The notes: generated by a model from the letters alone, not told the origin. A DNA stretch of 48,450 nucleotides from Intoshia linei (GCA_001642005.1 LWCA01000139.1:1-48450); one strand, 5' to 3'. Numbered from the stretch's first letter, positions 22,269 to 33,273 are shown. Program-made: numbers and translations.

Positions 22269-22804
22269 CAGTGAAAACCGCTTATACGAAACGCATCGGG
22301 ACCAAGCAATTTGTCTCTTATAACCGGACGTCTTTTATATTCGAAAAATCATAAATAAATAAAATGTTAAGTAATATTTATGTCGTATAGAATGTGTAAA
22401 ACTGTGCAATGTACACATTCTATGGGTTAGTCGTAGAATGTGTTCAACTTTCATTTATATTTTAGTTTAATTTTGTGTTTTAGTAATTTTTTTTTAAACC
22501 AAACTTTCAAGGGATGTTTTTAAGATTTTTTTTGAACCAAACTATCAAGGGGGGTTTTTAAGATTTATTAAGATTAAATTCTCGATAAGATCTGGTACTG
22601 TTGTAAGAATGAATTTTGTCCAAAATAATTATTTTTTCTTAATATTTTTGTGATTTTCTTTTTAAAAAACAAATTGCCTGTCCACTATAAGCGGATATTT
22701 GTCCCTTATATCCGTCTGTGATTTACATACAAAACAAGCGTTTGATTCTGTTCCTAGCTTTTTGTCCCTTATATCCGGACGTCTCTTATAAGCCGATTCA
22801 ACTG
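22269..22804. mobile_element. Pogo-like MITE with TA target duplication, carrying tandem units
   Basis: The left terminus is CAGTGAAAACCGCTTATACG and the right, reverse-complemented, is CAGTTGAATCGGCTTATAAG. TA flanks both ends (22267-22268 and 22805-22806). Subterminal GGACGTCTTTTATATTCG and GGACGTCTCTTATA repeats echo each other. A 536-bp element without transposase. Two units of the AACCAAACT repeat lie inside (22485-22570). The minus-strand ORF across its right end is not a gene. Confidence 0.8.
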
Positions 22805-22806
22805 TA

Positions 22807-24468
22807 GTATTTAATATTATAATATAAGGTTCACAAATAAAATACATATAGCTTAAAATTAATATAATGTTTAACTTCATAAAAATAATTAGACTGTAAT
22901 TATAATGGATACGAAATTTGTTTTTTAACAAGTTTAAAAATATTGAGATGGATCGTGGGTCATAAACAGAAAAATGTTGAGAACCACTGATATACATCAC
23001 CATGAGTTTATGGAATATTTTATTGCCGGAAAGATTCGAACCTACCATACTCTAACCCCTATCGAAAATCAAAGATAGGAAATATTTTTTATTTTCGGTA
23101 ACCTCGAGCATTGTAAATTCGGCTATTTCTAATGCCAATACCTACATTTGTATCTACATTGGCGAAAACTGAATTAATAGATATTACCATTTTATAATGT
23201 TTTTTACCATTTTGCAAGGTAGCCTGAATGTATAAAAGCAAACTAATTTCAATATATTTTTAAATAATTGTATGCAAACCAAATATAATCAGTTGAAAGG
23301 ATAATATTATTACTCTGAAAATTTGATGGATACTAAAATTAGTATAGTGGAAATAATTAAAATTTAAATCATTACATTATTAAATGGAATTGAAAAATTG
23401 GTGAATTTGGCATGATAAACTAATATTTTGCATACAAATATATTAAACTGGCGGTTGAAACTGACTATATTTAAGCACTGTTTACACTAACCCCAATACT
23501 TGATATATATTGTAATCATTATGACTAAACTTTTTAACGTATTGATTTAATTGTGCCATGTTCTACTTTTGACCATATTACTAATTACAAAAAAATAGAA
23601 CTATAAAACCATGCATGAATCATAACAACAACGTATACTTGAATCTTATTTACATGTTTCTAATATATTTATTTGTAATGTAAAATGTACATTGTATGTT
23701 GTTATACGTTTCATTGTGTTTTACTTTGTACAAAATCAGACATATCCACCAAAAGCGAATTAATTAAATAGCTAATCAGTTATAACGTCATTATTAAGTC
23801 ATTAGGGATGACTCATTTACAAAAACCAATTTTACAAAATACTAATAATTTACTATAAAACCATAATGTTACTATGATCTTATTGTTTGTCTTAATATTT
23901 AAATACAGTATACCCAATGGATATGGTTAATACCCATACATGTATATAACAGTGCACAACAAAATGAAAACTTTTTTCGAAGATCTGAATGACAAAAATT
24001 AATTAATTTATTATTTACTTATACCATTAAAAAGCTGGAATTTTCGTGATCAGCATGATATCTCTATTGTTAATTTTACAGTTCGTTATCGAAAATATTA
24101 GTGGACAGCATCATAGCAACTAAGTTATTTTAATTAATTTTAGTTTCTTAATTTGTAATTTAATTAGTGTTTTAATATTATTAATTAATAAATGAGATAT
24201 TTTAATTTTTTTTCAATATATTTGCAATAACATTTGGATTGTATAATTATTTCTGTAGAGATTACTGAAAATTTACCGCACACAATTTCATCATATGCAA
24301 AAATTTAATCACTAGTTCACCTACAGCAAAAGTCTACTTAATTTTAATTTTTGAATTTTTATGGTATATTTATTGAATATATAAAAAGTAAATGTTGTAT
24401 ATCGTTCTCTAGAGATGAACAACGCTTTTTTTTTAATACTGAAACGTACCAAATCATATTGTAGAGTC
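22807..24468. other. A+T-rich stretch with one hAT-like terminus
   Basis: TGAGAACCACTG at 22978-22989 is a right-hand hAT-type terminus without a clear partner. No coding signal was seen in the remaining ~1.5 kb. Confidence 0.4.
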
Positions 24469-24850
24469 GTTCAGGACAGATCTTTCTTAAACCATTTTGT
24501 GGCTTTGGGCTAAGTAAAGGGCCGGAGGCCCTTTAAAGTTTTTAGCAAAGCAATAAAAAAATTTTAGGGCTCCTTTTTAGAAGACAGGGCTACTGTTAAT
24601 TGGAGACTTTGAATCTTATTTCATTGAGTATTAATAAAAGCATTAAAAGATATTATGTAGATTTCTAGTAACTTGTATTTTTTTTACAAAAACTTACTTA
24701 TAATTAATAAATCAAGTTTACTTTTTCATTTGAAAATATGCACCATGCAGTCACAAAAAATTATTGACAATTCTTCAAAAATGTAGTTTTCTCACTGTTT
24801 TCTGAGAGAAATCAGATATAATATTATCAAAACTGATATCATTCAAAATA

Positions 24851-26430
24851 CACTCCGTCCACTAATTATAACAACAGTCATATTTTTATCAATAAATATA
24901 ATTACAATACTGGTAACATATCAAAAATTTGGCAAAATGTAAAATTAACGAAATGCTATTACATGTTCATTTAAAAATTGTAAAATTATTAGTTCTTAAT
25001 CAATTCATACCATATTTAGTAAATTAGTGAAAATATAGTGTCCAGTGGACACTGTGGACACTGTCCACAATTATAACAACACAACTGTTTATTAATTATA
25101 ATGACTATATATGTTACATGAATATTTCTTTCAATAATTAATTGACTTTCCTCCAACCTTTAATACTTCGATTGCACGATTTTTTACAGAATCTGATAGT
25201 TTTAAAAACGTTTCATCCAAAATGTCCTCCCATGAATCCATTACGGCTTTTGTTAGTTCATTAATACTGTTATATTGTTTATTTCCACCATAAAGACATC
25301 GAACCATTATACCCCAAATATTTTTTAGAAACACATCAAGCCAGTCCATAATATTAAAAAAATGATCATTTAAAAATAATTTTGTCGACCTAGATTTGTG
25401 ACAACTCGCATTATATTGTTGATAGATCAAATTTTTTCTTACATTTTCGTTGTGAGGAAGGAGAGCTATGAGGTTATGCTCTATAACTGTTTGGTACTTG
25501 ATAGAGTTTATATTACCATCTACTTTGACAACACATTTTATACCACCACTTGAGAAAGCTCCCCATATCATAACACCACCTCCACCAAATCTTCTACTGA
25601 CCCTTTCTGGCAATTCATGGCGTAAGTCCTGCCAGTAATAATTGTAGTAATCGGGACCATCTAGATTGAACTTTTTTTTATCAGTCCAAATGATATTTTT
25701 CGAATCTATATTACTCTTCAGATAATTTCCCGCCACTTCACTCTGGAGTCCTTGTGTCTTGCTACTAATTTTGGCTTTGGTTTAATTTTAACAGGATGAT
25801 ATTTTGGTTTGACTTTATAACATTGTAAACGGAAGATTTTGATATATTTATTCCCTTAGAGCACATAATCGCCGCAACACCTCTTACTCCTTTATTAGGA
25901 TTCGAAGTTACCTCCCTTATATTGACTCTTTTTGTCTTATCTGACATTTTGGTTTTCGCACCAGCTCTTTTTCTGCCTTCATCATAACCTTGTGGGTCAT
26001 TTAAAAATAATGGAACTACATCAAACGATCTTCTTGATGTAAAATGGCAATTCAAACGATCAGCAATATTTTTATACAATCTCCTCATGTTATTGTCATT
26101 ATATGCTGCTCCTAAAATGATTTTTTTATCATATCTTAATTTGCAACTTCTACAAATGTTTTAAGTAAATTGTTATAAAATTATTATTAATGGTACAATT
26201 AAAAATCGGATTTTTCAAAGTGTTGTTATAATTTATGGACACTCGTGTTTTTATATTTTTAACGTTTTTATTAAAAAACTTTAGTTAATTTTGTATTTTT
26301 TCAATTATTTTTTTTAATATGACAACCTTACATTGTGCATCTCCAACATGCCAATTTTTATAAATTTTGATCTACAAATATAATTGTTATTAACAAAATG
26401 ATAGTGTTGTTATAATTATTGGACGGAGTG
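24851..26430 (-). mobile_element. Tc1/mariner-superfamily element with double (IR/DR) inverted repeats
   Basis: A 1580-bp element flanked by TA at 24849-24850 and 26431-26432. Outer ends are CACTCCGTCCACTAATTATA on the left and CACTCCGTCCAATAATTATA from the right, reverse-complemented, each followed by ACAAC. A second inner copy of the core (GTCC-A-AATTATAACAAC) lies about 190 bp inward on each side: left 25057-25081, right 26220-26241. That is the IR/DR arrangement known from several Tc1-like transposons. It carries the transposase remnant at 25131-26088. Confidence 0.92.
25131..26088 (-). pseudogene. Tc1-like transposase, inactivated
   Basis: Two open segments in different frames, 26088-25765 (N-terminal helix-turn-helix part, RGVAAIMCSKGINISKSSVY) and 25736-25131 (DDE domain), are separated by a frameshift or short deletion. 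The DDE part shows IIWTDKKKFNLDGPDYYNYY, which keeps the first Asp, then GGGGVMIWGAFSSGG. The block that normally reads QQDNA is QQYNASCH, so the second catalytic Asp is Tyr. The S-P-D-L-N-P motif before the N-I-W-G of LKNIWG is missing. The element therefore cannot move by its own enzyme. In function the family cuts and pastes DNA at TA sites. Confidence 0.93.
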
Positions 26431-26707
26431 TATCATTCTCAATCGACATTAAGGAGAGCGCATTCAAACGAGGTTGAGCTAAGCAATTTCGAAGTTCATT
26501 CTTAATTATTTTTAGTTTAGAAAAAGTTCTTTCACCTTTGCAATTTGCAACCATCATTGAAAGACATTGGGGTATTTTTTAATAAATTGGGGCCTCTTTT
26601 TAAGATATAAATGTAAGGTACTTTTATTAAAATGGGGGACTTTTCTAATGAGTGGCCCTGAGCTACAGCCCATATTGCCCATGCCTTAAAACGGCTCTGG
26701 TTCAGGA

Positions 26708-26934
26708 CCAAGATAGAACCTCAAGCATTTTTATCATTTCTATTGAAAAATATATCTCATCATATCTAATTAAAGATGGTACTTTTCAAGGCAAAATATT
26801 ATCAATATTCTTAAAAAAGAGTAGTAGAATACATTTGATGTACAAATAAAATTATTTTTCATTTTCAAATCTAATTATAATTAATAATTGCTTTTTTATA
26901 GATATGTTTAGTAAGCATTGTTTACTTATGTATA
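26708..26934. other. A+T-rich sequence after the hAT element
   Basis: Nothing identified; the plus-strand ORF starting at 26652 is read-through from the transposon end. Confidence 0.4.
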
Positions 26935-26949
26935 AAGTAAAATGGTTAA

Positions 26950-27245
26950 AAATGTATGTCTATTTATTTGTTCCAGTTTATTTAAGAAAGTAAGGGGAAT
27001 CGAGTTTTACAAATTCCATATTCTTATAACAGTTTTTCCAGTGTCATGTTAAATCGCAAATTTCAATTTCAGAAATTCAGTCCTTCAACATTAAAAACCC
27101 AAATTGTAATTAGTTTTTAAATTCAACCCCTTCCTATAATTATAAAAATTACACATTTTAATGAAAAGTTTTAAATTCATCAATATTATGATAATTTTCA
27201 ATTTTAAAATATTATATCTTTACGGCCAAAACCACAAATTAATTT
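26950..27245 (+). mobile_element. Helitron-like fragment, diverged
   Basis: It contains AATGTATGTCTATTTATTTG, AACAGTTTTTCCAGTGTCAT and CAGAAATTCAGTCCTTCAAC followed by AAAAACCCAAATT, in the family's order. No tail hairpin follows. Confidence 0.5.
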
Positions 27246-27840
27246 TTTTTTGTAAAAATTAAAAAATTTTTATTTTATACAACATAATTTCTGGAACACT
27301 TTTGAAATTCATAAGCATGATCATAAATTTTTTGGTTTTATCAATACTCGTACTTTTTACAATGTACATTGTACATATTCTCATTGAAATGTCAGATATA
27401 ATTGTTACACAGTTAGAAAATGTTACTTGTAATAATAATAAAAATAAAATATAACAATTTAATGTCAATTAAATGGTTTTGAATATTGTCGGTGTTTCTT
27501 GGAGTGGGGTTGCGGTATCCTAAAAATAATTTATATAATTTACACAATTTATATGTTAATCACAATTAACAATATAATGTAAACACAGAAATATTAAAAT
27601 ATCATTTCGTATATTTGAAAATTCAAACCCTTATGGTTTAAGTATAATTATTTTTTCATACTAAATCGTTTCTCAAGCTTTTTTCGTTTGGTAAAAATCT
27701 AATAATAAAATTCGAATCATGGTATATTCTTTTCTGTTGAATAAATCGACAGTTTTATAAGATTTTGCAAGGAAAATGTAATTTTAATTGATGTACATGA
27801 CATAATTAAAAATATATGATTTATGTGCCATTTCACGTAT
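27246..27840. other. A+T-rich intergenic sequence
   Basis: Contains the near-palindrome AATGTACATTGTACAT at about 27360, a motif also seen at 5776. No gene was recognised. Confidence 0.4.
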
Positions 27841-28264
27841 TATATAAAACGCTTTGTTAGTCTGTGTGTGTGTTATCATTTAATTCAATAAATACGAGTC
27901 TTAGAATTTTATAAAGTCCACATTTCTAAAATGGTTTTTTCTGGGTAAAAGTAATATCAATTTCAATCTCCAAAACTCACATCTTATCGGTCAAAAACCC
28001 CAATTATCATTTTTTTTGAAAATTCAAACAAGTTCGAGAATTTAAAAAAATATACTCTTATACAGATTTTAAAATCATAAATTTAAATTTATAAAAAACA
28101 TATCTTCAAGGTCTCCAAATTACCTCCAGACTCAAATGTGAAATTCAAGCTTAGGAATGACTTCTTTAAATGATTTTTAATTAACATTTTATTTTTTTGG
28201 TACAATTAGATAAGTCCGTCAGAGCTAGGTGTTGTTTGTACGTAGTACAAAACAGCCAAGCTAG
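27841..28264 (+). mobile_element. Helitron-like non-autonomous element (copy 3, complete, best preserved)
   Basis: It starts TATATAAAACGCTTTGTTAG, TCTGTGTGTGTG and TTCAATAAATACGAGTCTTA. It ends GTCAGAGCTAGGTGTTGTTT, GTACGTAGTACAAAACAGCC, AAG, CTAG, with T as the next base. The terminal inverted repeat GTTTGTAC/GTAGTACAAAAC forms a hairpin about 8 nt before the CTAG end; a 3' hairpin followed by CTRR and T is the classic Helitron 3' signature. The 5' end does not show a clear A/TC junction. It has no ORF. Confidence 0.7.
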
Positions 28265-28481
28265 TAAATTATAAAATTGGATCCCGAATGCTTAAAAATT
28301 CATTCAAAAAATGATTATAAGTAGATTTGAATATAATAGGTTCACTGCATAAGAAACATTGATTTAGAGTTTCATAAAATGAATTATTTTCGTTAATCAT
28401 AATTTACGATAAATAAAAATCTCAAAATATCTGGAATTAAAAACTCTAAACACATACATAGTGTATAACAAAATAATAAAA

Positions 28482-29236
28482 TTATTTTTTTACAATTAAA
28501 ATTGATTCTTTGGTTATATTATTGTCGATAGAGTTGGGCATTTCAATAGATTGCACTAAATTTTTTGATTGACTTTTTGAAATTATTGATTTATTTATAT
28601 CTAGAAGAGGAATTAGATTCATTGGAGAGTTTAATGTGTTTATTAATGCTTGTTTCAATTGATGCTGAGCAATTTGATGTTGATAAGCCTGACTAATCAA
28701 ATTACTATTTTGCCAACAAGTTAAATTATGTGTTGTATCGTTTGATCTGGTACTTACTAAATTATATTAATTTTAATTATATAGATTTTACCGTTATCAG
28801 CACTGTTTGGACTAATTGTTAGTGAATTTGAACCACCTTTAACTATATTCTTTTTATCAATAATGTAATCTCGGTTATCTTCACCATCAGATACAATAAT
28901 ACGCTTTTTGTGTGATATTTGCTAGTTTTAGTAATAAACAAATAAAATTGAAAGGTTTTCATAATTTTTAAACCATATGAAAAAATATCTGAAAAACTAG
29001 ATGGCAAGAAAATTTTCATTTATGAGGGAACGATAAGACGACATATATTTGGAACCACTAATCCGCGAGAACATGAAATAGACTCTCAGTGTCAATTTGA
29101 ATTTAATCCTGAATTATAGTATACATACATGTAGTATGTGTGAGAAATATATAGTACATGTCGTGTATATTACCTGGTTAATATGCATTTCAGTGGCATT
29201 TCTTTTTTTGGGTTCATTTGGTGGGTTGTTTTCATA
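28482..29236 (-). CDS. 3' exons, probably of the muscleblind-like gene
   Basis: Exons 29236-29174, 28921-28792 and 28756-28482 (stop TAA at 28482-28484) join in frame through introns of 252 and 35 nt. The product is polar, with a basic motif (NEPKKRNATEM, then SHKKRIIVSDGEDNRDY) and a Q-rich, alanine-containing segment (ISQAYQHQIAQHQLKQALIN). Muscleblind proteins carry a KR-rich nuclear-localisation region and a Q/A-rich C-terminus, so these fit as the distal exons of the gene starting at 33273, on the same strand, across a 3.5-kb intron. The similarity is compositional and the link is an inference. Confidence 0.5.
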
Positions 29237-29416
29237 CTACGTACAATTTAAATTATAATTATTTGAAAATCAATAAACATTAACAAAGATTTCGTTTTTT
29301 AAATAAAATAATTACATTAAATAAAAAAATTTAGACGTTTAAGAGATTACTAAAGATTTAAAAAAATATATACAAAGTTGATGATACAAAATATTAAGAT
29401 GCAGGGTAGTGATAGA

Positions 29417-29838
29417 CAGAGCCGTTTTAAGGCATGGGCAATATGGGCTGTAACCCAAGGCCACTCATTAAAAAAGGCCCCAAATTAATAAAAGTACTTT
29501 ACATATATATCTTAAAAAGAGGCCACAATTTATTAAAAAATACTTAGCATTTATATCTTAAGAAACAGTTTATAAATTTTGAAGTGTGGGAATTCAAATA
29601 GCTAGAAAGAAAATAGTTTAAAGTTTTTGTAAAAGAAATATAAGTTACTAGAAACCTACATAATATCTTTTAATGCTTTTATTAATACTAAATAAAATAA
29701 GACACTAGTCTCTAACCAACAGTATGCCCTGTCTTCTAAAAAGGGCCCTAAAATTTTTTTATCTCTTCACTCAAAACTTTAAAGGGCCTCCGGCCCTTTG
29801 CTTAGACCAAAGCCACGAAGTGGCTTAAGACGGCTCTG
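29417..29838. mobile_element. Non-autonomous hAT element, deletion derivative of the 24477 family
   Basis: Termini are CAGAGCCGTTTTAAGGCATG on the left and CAGAGCCGTCTTAAGCCACT from the right, reverse-complemented. Flanking 8-mers GTGATAGA and GATATAGA match at 6 of 8. Both halves match the ends of the element at 24477-26699 in the opposite orientation, including the GGGCCTCCGGCCC palindrome. It is 422 bp with no transposase. It lies within the large intron inferred for the muscleblind-like gene. Confidence 0.82.
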
Positions 29839-29846
29839 GATATAGA

Positions 29847-30384
29847 CTGGAATAAATTAACGAAAAATACTATGTTATGATAATTTTACTGTTTTTTAAA
29901 TCTTAACTATTATTATTTTAAAATTTAAATTATATTATTAAAATTTCAAGTTAATAATTTTTGGACCAAATTTTTAAATAATAAATTCATTTTCTTTATT
30001 TATAAAACAAAAAATCATTCATTACACTCAATACATCAATTTGATCATCAGTGGGTCTTCAATGGAGTGGTACGGCCTTCTTTGGCGTTTTGAGATTTTA
30101 GGGCGATAACAATTATAATTTGTAAATTTTTATAATTTTATTCATTTCGACATAAATTAAAAAATAATTTTTTACTGGATTGATTTTCTTAATACATTTG
30201 TACAATGTACATGTATATATTAACATCTCATTATTAAATGTTAATACATCTATTAATTAATCTGTAAATCTATTTCTTCCAAAACAATTTTATAAAAAGA
30301 TAATTTTATCATTTTTCAAATTTATCCTAACTATTATCTATATATTATATCTATATATCATCTATATATTATATTATTATCTAA
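29847..30384. other. A+T-rich intron sequence with a TATATC microsatellite
   Basis: A TATCTATATAT-type simple repeat occupies about 30335-30385. No other element was bounded. Confidence 0.5.
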
Positions 30385-30615
30385 CTATTATCAATGCTTT
30401 AAAGGAGTGGTTCCCAAATTTGTTTCAGGTGGAACCATCATATCACATTAATTTTTACTTTAAAGTGAATTATTCCATCTTTATATTTATTATTTTTATT
30501 TTGTTTTGTTAACATTTGCGTAAAGAATTTTAAAAACAATTGTTATCCCATTTTTTTAATTTATTAGACGATTGTGTGTATAATATTAAAAATAAATAAA
30601 AACAATCAAATCCTA
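30385..30615. repeat. Interspersed repeat 'GGAGTGGTTCCCAAA...AACAATTGTTATCCC', copy 2
   Basis: Homologous over about 230 bp to 11745-11990: CTTTAAAGGAGTGGTTCCCA, AGGTGGAACCATCATATCAC, AAAACAATTGTTATCCCATT. No TIR partner was found. Confidence 0.7.
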
Positions 30616-30879
30616 AAAATTGTCATAAATAGCATATATTCCAGAAAAAATAAAATTATAAAAACCTATTTTGTCATTTTCAATGTGATGGTATTCAGTA
30701 CCAATTTAATAAATACTTAAAAATACCAATTATATATCAATACTTAACCGAATCTTCACTTTATAAAAATTCCAGTCGAATTTTACCAATATTGCAAAGG
30801 ATTGTAATAAATATCAAAATAATATTAACAAAGTTGTTTCAGTTTCGTTGTTTAGTTTCCATTTAAAATTGTATTTAAA

Positions 30880-31040
30880 ATATTTTGAAAATGATTTGAA
30901 ATTTAAAAATTGGTAGCAATGAAAAAAATTCCGAAGGAATGAATTATATAAATTTCCACCCATATTTCTTTATTGGAAATGTGCAGACGTTCAATGCACA
31001 TTTTTTTTGAAATTTTAGGATCAATATTTACATTTTCAAT
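30880..31040 (+). repeat. Interspersed repeat 'CGAAGGAATGAATTATATA...CACCCATAT', copy 1
   Basis: AATTCCGAAGGAATGAATTA, CACCCATATTTCTTTATTGG, AAATGTGCAGACGTTCAATG and TTTTAGGATCAATATTTACA. The same order occurs reversed at 43450-43590 and forward at 48294-48450. Whether it is coding in a full-length copy cannot be told. Confidence 0.7.
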
Positions 31041-31324
31041 TTTTATTTAATCGAAATATTTCAAAAATATTGGTTGATAATATATTAAAAATTATTTTTT
31101 ATCGGGAATGCGCAGATTTCTCGGGTTGAACTTTGGTATTTATATCAACTGGAATAAGCTCTATCAGAATAATCTCTTTTTTTTAATTTTCGGACAGTTA
31201 ATTATTTCATATTTTTTGTTTTAATAAAATATTTCGAAAAAAAAAATATGAATACTAAAATGTTTTTTTGACCGTGAAGTCGTCACTTATTCGGATTGAA
31301 ATTTTCTGTGTGTGTTAACACAAT

Positions 31325-31745
31325 ACAACTGAAAATGGATAAAACCGTTTTTCCCAGGACGTTTTTATCCATTTTCAGTTTCAGAATTTGAATCCTTCAG
31401 GGTCAAAAACCCAATTTCCCCTTTTGTTAAAAAAAATCAGCCAAAATCAACCCCAAAATTTAATAAAACATACATTCTGGAACACGTTTAAAAGCATTAA
31501 CATTTCGTTAATCTCAGCCTCAGAAAAGCATACCTTCATGATAAAAACCTCAAATTACCCTTTGTTTTAAATATGAAACGTATCCTAAAATTTTTTTAAA
31601 CATAAATTCTGGGATAGTTTTTAAAATCATAAACATAATCATAAATTGAAACTTAAAAAAAAATAATTTTCACGATCCAAACCCACATTACCATTTTTTT
31701 TTCAAATAAAAACTTTAAGAATTTAAAAAAAATTATAGATGGTAC
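31325..31745 (+). mobile_element. Helitron-like fragment (middle part)
   Basis: It includes CCGTTTTTCCCAGGACG, CAGAATTTGAATCCTTCAGG, GTCAAAAACCCAATTTCCCC and CATAAATTCTGGGATAGTTT, matching the body of copy 2 at 21069-21695 in the other orientation. Head and tail are missing. Confidence 0.6.
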
Positions 31746-32109
31746 AGTTGTATCCTTTGTAAATGTTATGAAATTTATTTATGTTATTTAAACCATTATT
31801 AAATTCAATATTGGCGAATTTTACACTCTCACCAAAATTTCACAGTGAAGAGGTACGAGATGTTCAAAAAGTTGGAAAACGTGATAGATGACATAAATTT
31901 TATTATAAAACTGCAGTTAAGATACTCTTAAAAATTAGAAAAATGGATTCTATTGTTCCAAAGATGTCTAGAGTCAAATTAAACAACTTGTAACAATTTA
32001 ACATATTCGACATAAAACTTGAATAAATTCTAGTCATTAGATCTTTAGATCTATCACTACATCTTTGGATATTATATTGTAATATGCTCAACACTTTTTC
32101 CATGAAATT

Positions 32110-32800
32110 AATATGTAGTACATATTATGTACAATTCATTGAAAAAGTCAAATTGTCATCGATATAATTATGTATTTATACAATAATTATATGTGTATTC
32201 TTTAAAAATAAGATTGATAAAACAATCAATAGTTATTTTGTTATAAAATTTAAAAAAATGAAAAAAAATATAAATACGTTATATATTGTGTCAGATCAAT
32301 ATCATAATGAATGTAAGAGAAAAGTTGAGTCATTTACGTTACAATGTAATGAATTGAATAGAATTTTAATGATTAATTAAATGCTTAATAAACTTGGCTT
32401 TATGTGATTATTAAGATAAGATAAAATTTTATTTTACACAAAAGAAAAGCTTAAAATGTTAAAAAGCTCTAATAAAAGCATAAAGCAAGCACAAGGTTCA
32501 TACATAAATTTGATAAATAAATAATTATATACTAGGCACCTTGATGTGTGATTCATTTTCGTTTCTAGGGCTCAGTGATTTCTGTGAGTTTTGTTCAGTG
32601 ATTTTTGATATTTTTTCTATGGGTACTTGATAGTGATTTGCCGGGTTAAAATATTTATAAGGTGGCTAAAATCAATATTAAAAACAACAAAATTTAAAAA
32701 TTTTAAAAATTAACCGTCATAGGTTGGTATTGTAAAGTGTTCATCATGTATGGTGTTGGCTAAATAAAGTGGTGTATATTTAAAAAAATAAGTAAATTAC
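32110..32800. other. Intron sequence next to muscleblind zinc-finger exons
   Basis: A+T-rich. No repeat boundary or alternative exon was recognised. Confidence 0.35.
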
Positions 32801-33273
32801 GTATAATAGTTTTGGTATAAACATTGAATTTAAAGGAAAACGGGTAGAAGCCATACGGCGCATTTCAATATTTTGTCTTCCATTGTATAAAAGAACATGT
32901 TTGAGGTGTTCTGGTGGATGCATGTATTTACAAGGTGGATCTTCTCGACTGCATCGGGCCTAATATAAGTTAAAATTTAAACTAAAAATTGAAATTGAGT
33001 TAAACATGATCGTTCATCGTTGATTTATTTTAAAATTACTTTGATGTAATCGTAGCAACACGTGACGCGTCCATTTGACACTTCTACGTGTGAGGGAGGG
33101 TGAGCATATTTACACTCCTCTTCATTACGTGGGCATGCATATCTTTGAAAATCTCTACACACTTCCAAAGTAAGCCATTGTGTTTCCTTCACGTTGGAAC
33201 TAACCAAACTATGGTAATTCATCATATTCGCCATTGAATGCGAAGGGCACATGTTGAGATAATTATAATTCAT
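32801..33273 (-). CDS. mbl: Muscleblind-like splicing regulator, N-terminal zinc-finger exons
   Basis: Exon 1 (33273-33040) and exon 2 (32959-32801) join in phase 0 through an 80-nt intron. After about 29 divergent residues comes KETQWLTLEVCRDFQRYACP, the muscleblind signature. Finger 1 is C-x7-C-x6-C-x3-H (CRDFQRYACPRNEEECKYAH) and finger 2 has the same spacing (CYDYIKARCSREDPPCKYMH). PPEHLKHVLLYNGRQNIEMR follows, as in MBNL/mbl. These CCCH pairs bind YGCY motifs in pre-mRNA and control alternative splicing. Further exons probably lie at 28482-29236, though the second finger pair of vertebrate MBNL was not seen. Invertebrate forms often have only one pair. Confidence 0.93.

Larger units (their letters stand above)
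24477..26699 (-). mobile_element. hAT element with transposase remnant, interrupted by a Tc1-like element
   Basis: A perfect 8-bp target duplication GTTCAGGA flanks it (24469-24476 and 26700-26707). The right terminus, reverse-complemented, is CAGAGCCGTTTTAAGGCATG; the left end CAGATCTTTCTTAAACCATT is a diverged counterpart. On the minus strand, 26570-26433 encodes the C-terminal hAT dimerisation region (GERTFSKLKIIKNELRNCLA, then LSLMSIEND). The same frame resumes beyond the inserted element at 24848 (ILNDISFDNIISDF) to a stop at 24775-24777. Without the 1580-bp insertion and one TA, the element is about 640 bp, so most of the transposase is already deleted. Confidence 0.88.

Noticed and set aside
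22662-23048. 128-codon minus-strand ORF with two PDIRDK-like motifs
   Set aside because: It spans the right terminus of the pogo-like MITE; the repeated peptide comes from its subterminal repeats.
31903-32103. 66-codon minus-strand ORF starting MEKVLSILQYNIQRCSDRSK
   Set aside because: Composition is borderline, but there is no recognisable motif and no splice partner that keeps frame; it lies inside the inferred muscleblind-gene intron.
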